6,506 bases of DNA, from assembly GCA_011051925.1 (NCBI GenBank), contig DRKE01000203.1:1-6506 (forward strand), read 5' to 3'. The notes beneath the pieces were generated by a model. That model saw only the letters and a program-made list of their open reading frames with translations. It did no database searches and was not told the origin of the DNA. The DNA is from Deltaproteobacteria bacterium. Its GTDB lineage: Bacteria > Myxococcota_A > UBA9160 > UBA4427. A program made the position numbers and the translations under genes. Shown piece by piece: positions 1 to 6,506 of the stretch (its first letter is position 1; each line of letters opens with the position of its first letter).

Positions 1-465
1 AATGGGACGGATACGACATCGGGTCCGCGTGGCTTCGGTATCCGCGTGCCGAACTCCGCATGGCTGTCTCCGGAGAGCATTCAACTTCGGAACAACCTGA
101 TCTGTGGGAACCACAAGGGTGAACTTCGAAAGCCGGAGCGGCTGCTGGATCCGGCGGATGCCGGGAACCTGACGCCCACGGGCCTCGAGGGAACCGGCGT
201 CGCCGCGTCGGTTTCATGCGACGATCCCGCGGTCGTTTTCGAGATGCTGGGAACGGGTGATGCCCTGGACTTCACCCTGTCGGCGACTTCTCCGGCGTTG
301 GATTCAGGGGCGACGCCGCAATCGCTGGGCCTCGCGTCGGAGATCGTGCCGATCATGGAGGCCGATCAGACAGGGCCCGCCAAGCGCCCTCAGGATGGAA
401 ACGATGACGGCGTGGCCGAGTTCGATCGGGGCGGTCTCGAGCGGGTCGGGGGGGCGACGGGAACG
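1..465 (+). other. C-terminal end of a right-handed parallel beta-helix domain
   Basis: Residues 1-155 look like the final coils and cap of a pectate-lyase-like or choice-of-anchor-Q beta-helix. The visible signs are a coil with LRNNLICGN (residues about 29-37), the phrase SPALDSG at residues 97-103, and a closing segment with PQDGNDDGVAEFDRGGLE. The pattern 'SPA-[IL]-D-[AS]-G ... R-x-x-DG-x-x-DG-x-A-x-x-D-x-G-x-x-E' is a common way for secreted bacterial beta-helix proteins to end. Cysteines at residues 35 and 73 could pair in an oxidising compartment. Only the end is present, so neither catalytic residues nor substrate can be judged; many such domains are adhesive rather than enzymatic. It sits directly before the Ig-like repeats in the same polypeptide. 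Confidence 0.7.
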
Positions 466-3400
466 CCACCGACGGTCGCACTCACCTCGCCTTCGACCGG
501 AACGACCGTGACGGCTTCGCCTGTTGCGGTCTCGGGAACCGTCGACAACGCGACTTCAGTCGTCGTGAACGGCGTCCAGGCGACGATCGCCGGCGGCACA
601 TTCAGCGCTGACATTCCGTTGATCGAGGGGCCGAATGCCATCATTGCCGTGGCGACGAACGCGGATGGCAGTACCGAATCCGAGATTCTGGTCACGTTGG
701 ATTCGCCGCCGCTCGTGACGATCCTTGCTCCCGTCGATGGCCTGCAGACCAGCGCAATCGAGATCGAGGTCTCGGGAACCGCGACGGATCTCGTCGGAGT
801 TCAATCGGTCACGGTCAATGGCCAGCCAGCCACGCAGGTCGGAGACACGTTCTCCATCACCCTTCCCCTCGTCGATGGTGACAACCTCTTCACGGCGGTG
901 GCGACGGATACGATCGGAAATACCGGATCGGCCAATACGAGTGTCTTCCGGGCGGATGCACCGACGATCTCGATCGATGGTTTTTCCGACGGTGATGTGA
1001 CGAATTCGGTCGTCGTGGCGATTTCGGGGTCGGTGACCGGTACGGAGCTGACGGTCTTCGTGAACGACGTGATCGCACCCGTGGACGCGAATGGAGCCTT
1101 CACCCTCGATGTATCCCTTGTCGAAGGACCGAATCAGATCGTTGCCCGGGTCGAGAGCCCCTTCGGAAACGCTTCCCAGGCGATCACGTTGTCGCTCGAT
1201 ACGGTCGCGCCCCTGGTCGGGATCGTCGACCCCATCGATGGATCGACGACGACCCTCGAAACCATCGGTGTGAGCGGGACCGCAAGTGATCCTTCTGGCA
1301 TCTCGGCGGTGGTCGTGAATGGCATCCCGGCTGCCCTGAATGGGACGAGTTGGTCCGCCGCGCTCCCCCTCATCGTAGGCTCGAATGCGATCGTGGCGAC
1401 GGCGACCGATACCGCGGGAAACCAGGCGAGCACGACCATTCAGGTCATCCGCGAACTCGAGCCACTCACGATCGATATCGGTTCGCCTCGAGACGGAGTC
1501 TCGACGTCCGCGCCGTCCATCGTCGTTTCGGGTTTCGTTTCGGATCCGTCCGCGTCCGTGTCCATCAACGGTGTTTCGGCGCTGGTTTCTGGAACGAGCT
1601 ACTCCGCGACGATTCCGCTGAACCCCTTCACGAATATCGTGACGGCGACGGCAGCACGAGGGGCGGAGACGTCCGAGGCGAATATTGCAGTCATTCGGTC
1701 GACGGTCGATCCGCCGGCTCCACCCCCCGACCCCGATACTCTTGCGCCGCCCGCTGATTCGACCGTCGCCACCAATTTCACGGACGGAATCGCGTTTCTC
1801 TACGAGGGGCCGGGCGCGATCCAGACGGTCGCCGATCCCACGGTATTCCAGTCGAAGCGGCTTTCCGTCATTCGAGGCCGGGTGTCGACACGAAATGGAA
1901 CGGGCCTGGCGGGCGTGACGGTCACGGTTCTGGGCCATCCCGAATTCGGCTCGACCGTCACCCGGACGGACGGCGGGTATGATCTGGCGATCAACGGTGG
2001 CGGCACCTACACCGTCGACCTTCGCTATCCCGGCTATATTCCCGCGCAGAGGCCGGTTTCGGTTCCCTGGCGCGAGTTCGCAATCGTCGAGGATGTCGTT
2101 CTGCTCGCGCTCGACCCGCAGGCGAACCCGATCGATCTCGCCAATCCCCCTTCTCCGATCCAGATCGCGCGGGGCTCGGTTTCGAGTGATGCCGACGGGA
2201 TTCGTCAGGCGACCGTCTTCTTCCCTGCCGGTACGACTGCGACCATGCGCTTGGCGGACGGTTCGACCCAACCTCTGAGCCAGGGGACGGTCCGACTGAC
2301 TGAATTCACCGTTGGGGACATCGGCCCCCTGGCGATGCCCGGAGCGCTTCCTCCCACCTCTGGATATACCTACGCGATCGACCTCTGCATCGACGAGGCC
2401 TTCGCGGCCGGTGCGGTCGGAGTCGACTTCAGTCAGCCGGTACCGCTCTATGTCGAGAATTTCCTCGGTTTTCCGATCGGGGCCGCGGCGCCTTTCGGCT
2501 ACTACGACTACGAAGCGGCGACGTGGATCCCCTCGGATGACGGGATCGTCTTGCGAATCGCTTCGATCGATGCGGGCCTCGCGACCGTCGAGCCGTCGAT
2601 GGCACTTTCGGATGACGAGCGAGCGGCGCTTGCGGCCACCTATCCGGTCGGTCAGGAACTGTGGCGTGTTCCTGTCCCCCATTTTTCCGAAGCCGACATC
2701 AACTGGCCGCGAGGGTTTCCCGCGGATGCAGACGGGGCGCCCTTCCTCGGCCTCAATGTGCCGATCGGCGAACTCGCTGGGAAGCCTGCCTGCGCGAGCG
2801 GATCGGTCATCGAATGTGAGACCCAGGTTCTGGGAGAGAGCGTTCCCCTTGTCGGAACGCCTTTCGACCTGAACTATCGGAGCGATCGTGTCCCTGGTCG
2901 CGCGGCCAAGCGGACGATCCGGATTCCGGTCACGACAGATGCGCCGCCAGCCTCCTTGAAGGGCGTGGAGATCACGATCGACGTCGCCGGTCAGCGCCAT
3001 GAGATGTCTTTCCCGCCAACGCCGTCCCAGCCGCCTGCGTCGTTCACCTGGGACGGCAAGGACGCCTACGGTCGGGACGTCAACGGGAGTACCACGGCAC
3101 GGGTCAGGATCGGCTGGGTCTATGACGCGTTCTATCAGGCGGCTTCTGCCATAGGACAGAGTTTCTCGGAGCCATCGGACACACAGGTCGTGTTCCGAGG
3201 CTCGCGCCTCAATGGCGAGGCCCTTGCCGTTCGGGAGTTCACGACCAGTCTGGGCGCGGTCGATGCGCGCGGATGGGGAATCGGCGGATGGACGCTGTCG
3301 TCCCATCATTTCTACGACCCGGATGCCAAGATCCTCTATCGCGGAGACGGTTCGAAACGAACGACACTCGGGGTGAACCGCATCATCGATCACTTCGCCG

Positions 3401-6400
3401 GTGTCGGGGGAGGAGCGGCGATCCAGGGGATTCCGGGTCCTGCCGCGGCAGCGACATTCCCTATTGGCGATATCGCAGTGGGCCCCGACGGAACCATCTA
3501 CATCCCCGCTGGACTGGCCTCTCGGATGTTCCGCATCGATCCCGACACCGGCTGGATCGACGATTTTTCGAGCCCCTCCATCGGAGCGCCAGCAGGCGTT
3601 GGCCTTCCGATCGCTGATACGCGATTGGCCTTTCCGTCCCTTGCCGCGGTCGGCGCGGATGGATCGGTCTTCGTTGTGATCGGATTCGGTGGCAATCAGA
3701 TCCGAAAGATCGGACCGGACGGAATCGTTTCGAACCATGCCGGAGATGGAGGCCCCAGTGGAACCTGTTCGGAAATCGGAAATGGCGAGGGAGAGCTCGC
3801 GACACAGGTGACGTTCTGCTCGATCCGCGATCTCGCTCTCGGGCCCGACGGCAGCGTCTACTTCACGGATCTGGGAACCAACACACTTGGTGCGAGCACG
3901 CGCCGGATCCGTCGCGTCACACCGGACGGGCGCGTCGACACGATTCTGGGAGAAGGAGACTCTTCGGCCGACGGCATTCCCGCAATGCATTGGACGGGAA
4001 CGGTTGGCCCAATGGCGGTGGGCCCGGATGGGACCGTCTATTTCTCGGACCAGTTCCGTGTCTATCGGATCCGAAGGGAGGATTCGATCGTGGAGACGGT
4101 TGGCGGAGGAGGAAACCCTGCGGACGGAATCGGCGATGGTCTCCTGGCGACGGAGGCCCGCCTCTTCGCGGTACAAAAACTCCTGGTCGACCATGAAGGG
4201 GCGATTCTCGTGGTGAGCGGCGCGCCGCCGTCGAATCCCTTCCGCGTTCGTCGATTCGTTCCGGGTGGGACCATTCGAACGATCGTTGGAAACGGGGAGA
4301 GCGGGCTCGGCGGAAACGGTCAGCCCGCAACCCGTGCGCCACTGGCGACCGAGATTCGGGCTCTGGCGGAGGGTCCCGACGGAACGCTCTTCGTGGGAGA
4401 GGCGCAGAACTTCTTCCCCTTGACCGTCCAGATCCGCAGCATCCGTTCGGCCGTCGCGGATCGCTCGGATGCGAGTCTCACGATCCCTTCGGAGGACGGT
4501 CTCCTCCTTTTCGATTTCGATCCGAACGGTCGCCATCTTCGAACCCGGAACGCCCTGACCGACGCGGATCTTCTCACCTTCGGATACGACCTGGAAGGGC
4601 GGCTGATCGAGATTCGGGAGATCGCGCCGTCTGGTGATCCGGCCGACGATCGCGTGACGACCGTTACGCGAGATGTCGATGGGTTGCCGATCCGGATCAC
4701 CGGGCCCGACGGAGCCGTGACCGATCTGACGACCGACGTGAATGGCTATCTCGAAACCGTTTCCAATCCGCTCGGCGAAACCCATGCCTTCGCCTATTCG
4801 GCGGATGGACTGCTGCAATCCTACGTACGGCCAGCAGGGGGACAGTTCCAGTTCAGCTACGACGCACTCGGGCTTCTCATCCGGGATGACGATCCGGAAG
4901 GCGGATTCCAGACGCTATCCCGAGCGGAAGACGCTACCGGCTACACGGTTACCCTGACCAGCGCATCCGGGCTTGCCCGGGACAAGCGGGTCGAAGAGGC
5001 TCCGGTCGCCGCAGATGGTCTCCAGCGTCGGACTCGAGTCGATCCCGCCGGATTCGTGACGAACATCCTCGAGATTCCTGGCGAGTCGAGCACGATCGAG
5101 GCGCCTTCGGGGCTCGTGACGCAGATCGTGCTCGATCCGGATCCCCGACTCGGTCTCGCGAGTCCCTATACACAACAGCGGACCCTGACCCTGCCGAGCG
5201 GTCTCGTGAGAAGCGAGACCGCCACGCGTGTCGTCACCCTCGACCCCGTCACGAAGGCGCTTCTCAGCCAGACCGACACGGTCCTGTTGAACGGTCGTCC
5301 CACCGTTTCCGTCTTCGACAATCTCGCCCTGACGCGCCAGACGACGACGCCAGAAGGTCGGGTGATCACGCAGCGGCTCGACGCCCAGGGCCGGACCCTG
5401 GGAATCCAGGTCGGGAATCTCGAAGAGGTTCGTTTCGAGTATGACGCGTCCGGTCGAAGGATCGCGGTCCGCCAGGGACAGGGAGTCGACGAGCGTGTCA
5501 CGACGATCGCGCGGGATGCCAACGGAAACATCTCCTCGGTCTCGAGCCTCCTCGGCGGGTCGCCGCTCACGACGCAGTTCACCTACGATGGCGCGAACCG
5601 GCTGATCTCCACGATCTCCCCGGGCCTCTCCGTGATCGACTTCGCCTATGACGCGAACGGGAACCTGGTCCGGTTGAGACCCGATGGGCGCCCGGATCAT
5701 CTCTCGGTCTACAACTTTCTCGATCTCGAAGAGCAGTACGAACCACCCCCCGTCTCCGCTGCCGATCCGAGCTCCTTCACCACCTATGATCTCGATCGAC
5801 GACCGACTCTCGAAACCCGCCCCGACGGTTCATCGATCGCCTTCGACTACGACCTGGTTGGACGCCTCGTTTCCCTCACGACGCCTCGCGGACCCACGAC
5901 GTTCAGCTATTCCGCGACGACGGGCCAGCTCGAAGGGGTCGTGGGTCCTGGCGGCGAGTCCCTGTCGTATACATTCGACGGACCTCTTCTGTCGTCCGTA
6001 TCGTGGTCCGGGACGATCAGCGGGAGTATCGCCTTCCAATACGATTCGGATTTCCGGGTGATGACCGAATCCGTGAACGGGGCCCCCGGAATCGGCTTCG
6101 TCTACGACGACGACTCGCTCCTGGTGGGCGCCGGCGCCCTCGGGATCACGAGAGACCCGTCGAACGGCCTGGTGGAGTCGACCACGCTGGGGAGCGTGGC
6201 GACCGTCCACCAGTACGACCCCTTCGGTTCCCTCGAATCCATGACCGCCTCGGCCGGAACGACGCCTCTCTACTCGACGAGCTACCAACGAGACACCCTC
6301 GGCCGGATCACCCAGCAATCGGAAGTCGTCCAGGGGACGAGCCTCGACCGGACCTACGACTACGACCTGGCCGGCCGCCTGGTGGGGGTCACGGAGAACG

Positions 6401-6506
6401 GGGTCCCGGTTCGAACCTACACCTACGACGGCAACGGCAACCGCCTCTCCCGGGCCGACTCGAGCGGCACGACCGCTGGCGTCTACGACGATCAGGATCG
6501 GCTGCT
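1..6506 (+). CDS. Teneurin-like YD-repeat (RHS) surface protein, partial at both ends
   Basis: A single reading frame is open from base 1 to the last base, giving 2168 complete codons with no start or stop. The translation reads continuously through recognisable domains: beta-helix end, five Ig-like repeats, proline linker, carboxypeptidase-regulatory-like sandwich, plug-like region, six NHL blades and at least 16 YD-type motifs. This order is that of bacterial teneurin-like RHS proteins, in which the YD repeats form a hollow shell. The family is normally exported and associated with the cell surface; the signal peptide would lie upstream and is not visible. The function is not known from sequence: adhesion, contact-dependent toxin delivery and cell-surface recognition are all plausible. 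No RHS core signature of the DHLG or YDPETGRF kind appears, so the core and any C-terminal tip lie beyond the window. No frameshift is seen. The gene fills the window, so nothing can be said about operon context or regulation. Confidence is high for coding and family, low for role. Confidence 0.95.
466..1704 (+). repeat. Five tandem Ig-like (glucodextranase B / Big_9-like) repeats
   Basis: Five consecutive repeats of 80-84 residues run at 466-705, 706-957, 958-1203, 1204-1455 and 1456-1704. Each follows the pattern P-x-(V/L/I)-x-I-x-x-P-x-x-G ... V-x-G-x-(V/A) ... V-x-V-N-G-x-x-A ... F-x-x-x-(I/L)-x-L ... G-x-N-x-I-x-A-x-A-T-D-x-x-G-N. The central strand reads VVVNG, VTVNG, VFVND, VVVNG and VSING in turn. 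This is the signature of Ig-like beta-sandwich modules found as stalks in secreted bacterial enzymes and adhesins. Repeats 1, 2 and 4 are closest to the consensus; repeat 5 has lost the G-x-N and ATD/GN segment. The nucleotide sequences have diverged, with only short matches such as gtctcgggaaccg shared by repeats 1 and 2, so the expansion is old. The likely role is a spacer or an adhesive stalk. Confidence 0.85.
1705..1761 (+). other. Proline-rich interdomain linker
   Basis: Residues 569-587 read VDPPAPPPDPDTLAPPADS, with nine prolines in 19 residues. This is a typical extended, solvent-exposed hinge. It separates the Ig-like array from the teneurin-like core and marks the boundary between the accessory N-terminal modules and the conserved YD-repeat architecture. 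Confidence 0.8.
1861..2103 (+). other. Carboxypeptidase-regulatory / transthyretin-like beta-sandwich
   Basis: Residues 621-701 match the carboxypeptidase-regulatory-like fold. There is a first strand with VIRGRV, then GLAGVTVTVLG, then a 'T-R-T-D-G-G-Y-D-L' turn and a strand with YTVDLRYPGY, followed by the closing strand FAIVEDVVL. The pattern G-x-V ... G-(L/V)-x-G-V-x-V ... T-x-x-x-G-x-Y is shared by bacterial CarboxypepD_reg modules and by the transthyretin-like domain of teneurins. It is a structural module, with no catalytic residues expected. Its position just before the plug region matches bacterial teneurin-like proteins. Residues 588-620 before it, containing ATNFTDGIAFLYEG, form a lead-in that is also commonly seen in this family. 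Confidence 0.75.
2104..2841 (+). other. Conserved pre-plug beta region with possible ZU5/UPA-like sandwich and HFS motif
   Basis: Residues 702-947 carry segments I recognise as recurring between the transthyretin-like module and the plug in bacterial YD-repeat proteins. They are VRLTEFTVG, MPGALPPTSGYTYAIDL, the strand pair VDFSQPVPLYVENFLGFPIG, YYDYEAATWIPSDDG, and the tryptophan motif VPHFSEADINWPRGFP. The 'F-x-x-P-V-x-L-x-V' strand and the HFS tripeptide (residues 894-896) recall ZU5 and UPA-type domains; that likeness is an inference from short motifs. Two cysteines at residues 931 and 939, in ACASGSVIECETQVLGE, are close enough to form a disulfide and precede the plug. Function unknown; probably structural, possibly a self-cleaving linker. 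Confidence 0.55.
2842..3378 (+). other. Teneurin-type plug-like region leading to the propeller
   Basis: Residues 948-1126 begin with VPLVGTPFDLNYRSDRVPGR, a highly characteristic opening in bacterial teneurin-like proteins. A beta-rich stretch follows (RTIRIPVTT, LKGVEITIDVAGQ, ASFTWDGKDAYGRDVNG, ARVRIGWVYD). The region closes with LAVREFTTSLGAVDARGWGIGGWTLS and LYRGDGSKR. In teneurin and YD-shell structures the equivalent fibronectin-like plug seals the bottom of the barrel, and the GWGIGGW segment leads into the propeller. Assignment rests on motif order and position relative to the NHL and YD regions; no structural proof is possible here. Confidence 0.7.
3379..4449 (+). repeat. Six-bladed NHL-type beta-propeller
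   Basis: Residues 1127-1483 contain six NHL-like blades at about 3457-3573, 3625-3744, 3811-3951, 3994-4110, 4162-4293 and 4342-4446. The blade core is '(A/L)-V/L-G-P-D-G-(T/S)-(I/V/L)-(Y/F)-(I/F/V)' followed by 'R-I-R-x-(I/V)-x-P-D-G-x-(I/V)'. Clear examples are IAVGPDGTIYIP, LALGPDGSVYFTD and MAVGPDGTVYFSD. Loops between blades carry the typical GDGGP- and GNGQPAT-like turns (blades 2/3 and 5/6), and the lead-in reads RIIDHFAGVGGGA. Six blades make a closed NHL ring, as in teneurins, where the propeller lies on the outside of the shell and mediates binding. Blades 1, 2 and 5 depart most from the consensus. A binding role is inferred from the family. Confidence 0.85.
4450..6506 (+). repeat. 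YD-repeat (RHS) shell, continuing beyond the window
   Basis: Residues 1484-2168 form the YD shell. It opens with FDFDPNGRHLRTRNALT at about 4510-4560. YD-type motifs, placed by the tyrosine codon, follow at 4585, 4795 (YS), 4858, 5440, 5584, 5647, 5785, 5848, 5908 (YS), 5968 (YTFD), 6040, 6103, 6214, 6283, 6361, 6424 and 6484. They fit the pattern (F/Y)-x-Y-D-x-x-G-R-L-x-x-(I/V). Between 4864 and 5433 no canonical YD motif occurs; that insert carries LDPDPRLGL, which I recall as conserved in this subfamily. In known structures such repeats spiral into a hollow beta-barrel that can enclose a C-terminal toxin. The sequence stops at GVYDDQDRL, ahead of the expected core and tip. Confidence 0.93.
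5198..5222. repeat. Perfect 9-bp inverted repeat inside coding sequence
   Basis: The stem gcggtctcg (5198-5206) pairs exactly with cgagaccgc (5214-5222) around a 7-base loop. No T-run follows and the site is in the middle of an open frame, so it is not an intrinsic terminator. It may form an mRNA hairpin, but by chance such stems are not rare in GC-rich genes. It encodes part of the LPSGLVRSETATR stretch of the YD-poor insert. Confidence 0.5.

Noticed and set aside
2312..2872. Plus-strand open frame of 186 codons in another frame
   Set aside because: Ser/Arg/Pro-rich out-of-frame translation typical of GC-rich shadows; it overlaps the conserved pre-plug region entirely.
3457..4446. Recurring gggcccgaYgg-type DNA motif that might suggest a repeat array
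   Set aside because: The copies correspond to the GPDG codons of NHL blades with irregular spacing and diverged flanks, so they reflect protein repeats rather than a CRISPR or DNA-level array.
556..4818. Very long antisense open frame (1420 codons) opposite the gene
   Set aside because: It is codon-aligned with the sense frame and is open only because TTA, CTA and TCA codons are almost unused in the gene. Its translation is Arg/Asp/Gly-rich with no domain or repeat pattern, while the sense frame reads through clear Ig-like, NHL and YD repeats.
4915..5700. Antisense open frame of 261 codons
   Set aside because: Same codon-aligned antisense frame as the longer one; it ends exactly at the single CTA codon of the sense gene. 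Low-complexity charged product with no recognisable features.
5830..6318. Antisense open frame of 162 codons
   Set aside because: Continuation of the same shadow frame, ending at a sense TCA codon. The sense strand here encodes unmistakable YD repeats.
1..6506. Promoters, terminators, RNA genes, insertion sequences or attachment sites
   Set aside because: The whole window is continuous coding sequence. I saw no T-tailed hairpin, tRNA-like cloverleaf, terminal inverted repeats or direct-repeat pairs that would support such features.
6061..6506. Internal ATG at 6061 as a possible independent start for a small C-terminal rhs product
   Set aside because: The frame is open far upstream with uninterrupted YD repeats, and no clear Shine-Dalgarno sequence sits at the right distance before this ATG.
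1..6506. Frequent GATC and CGATCG tetramer/hexamer words as a possible methylation or uptake signal
   Set aside because: Most occurrences arise from common codon pairs such as GAT-CGN and ATC-GAT under the gene's codon bias; no regular spacing or extended consensus was seen.

Overview
The whole window is the interior of one very large protein-coding gene on the plus strand, read in frame 1. Codon 1 begins at base 1 and no stop occurs across 2168 complete codons. Neither the start codon nor the stop codon is present, so the native protein is longer than 2168 residues. No second gene, RNA gene, mobile element or intergenic region is supported. The DNA is GC-rich, with strong use of codons such as TCG, GCG, ACG, CTC, ATC and GTC. 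The domain style (secreted beta-helix, Ig-like repeats, NHL propeller, YD repeats) is familiar from large-genome environmental bacteria such as Myxococcota and other former Deltaproteobacteria, and from metagenomic relatives. The phylum is an inference.

Layout from N to C terminus within the window: (1) the last turn and cap of a right-handed parallel beta-helix, of the pectate-lyase-like or choice-of-anchor-Q type (1-465). (2) Five tandem Ig-like repeats of about 80-84 residues resembling the glucodextranase B / Big_9 families (466-1704). (3) A proline-rich linker (1705-1761). (4) A carboxypeptidase-regulatory/transthyretin-like beta-sandwich (1861-2103). (5) A conserved pre-plug beta region carrying an HFS tripeptide (2104-2841). 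(6) A plug-like region with a GTPFDLNYRSDRVPG motif, ending in GWGIGGWTLS (2842-3378). (7) A six-bladed NHL-type beta-propeller (3379-4449). (8) A long YD-repeat (RHS) shell that continues past the window end (4450-6506).

The order sandwich, plug, NHL propeller, YD shell matches the core of animal teneurins and of their bacterial YD-repeat relatives. By analogy, the product is probably secreted or surface-exposed: the shell would form a hollow beta-barrel, the plug and propeller would sit at one end, and the N-terminal helix and Ig array would act as a stalk or adhesive extension. The RHS core signature and any variable C-terminal toxin or adhesin tip would lie downstream and cannot be seen, so toxin activity is not established.

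The most noteworthy secondary observations are the HFS tripeptide in a possibly autoprocessing sandwich domain, a rise in third-position GC near the 3' end of the shell, and a 190-residue YD-poor insert within the shell. I found no convincing novel system; this is a large member of a known but poorly characterised architecture.
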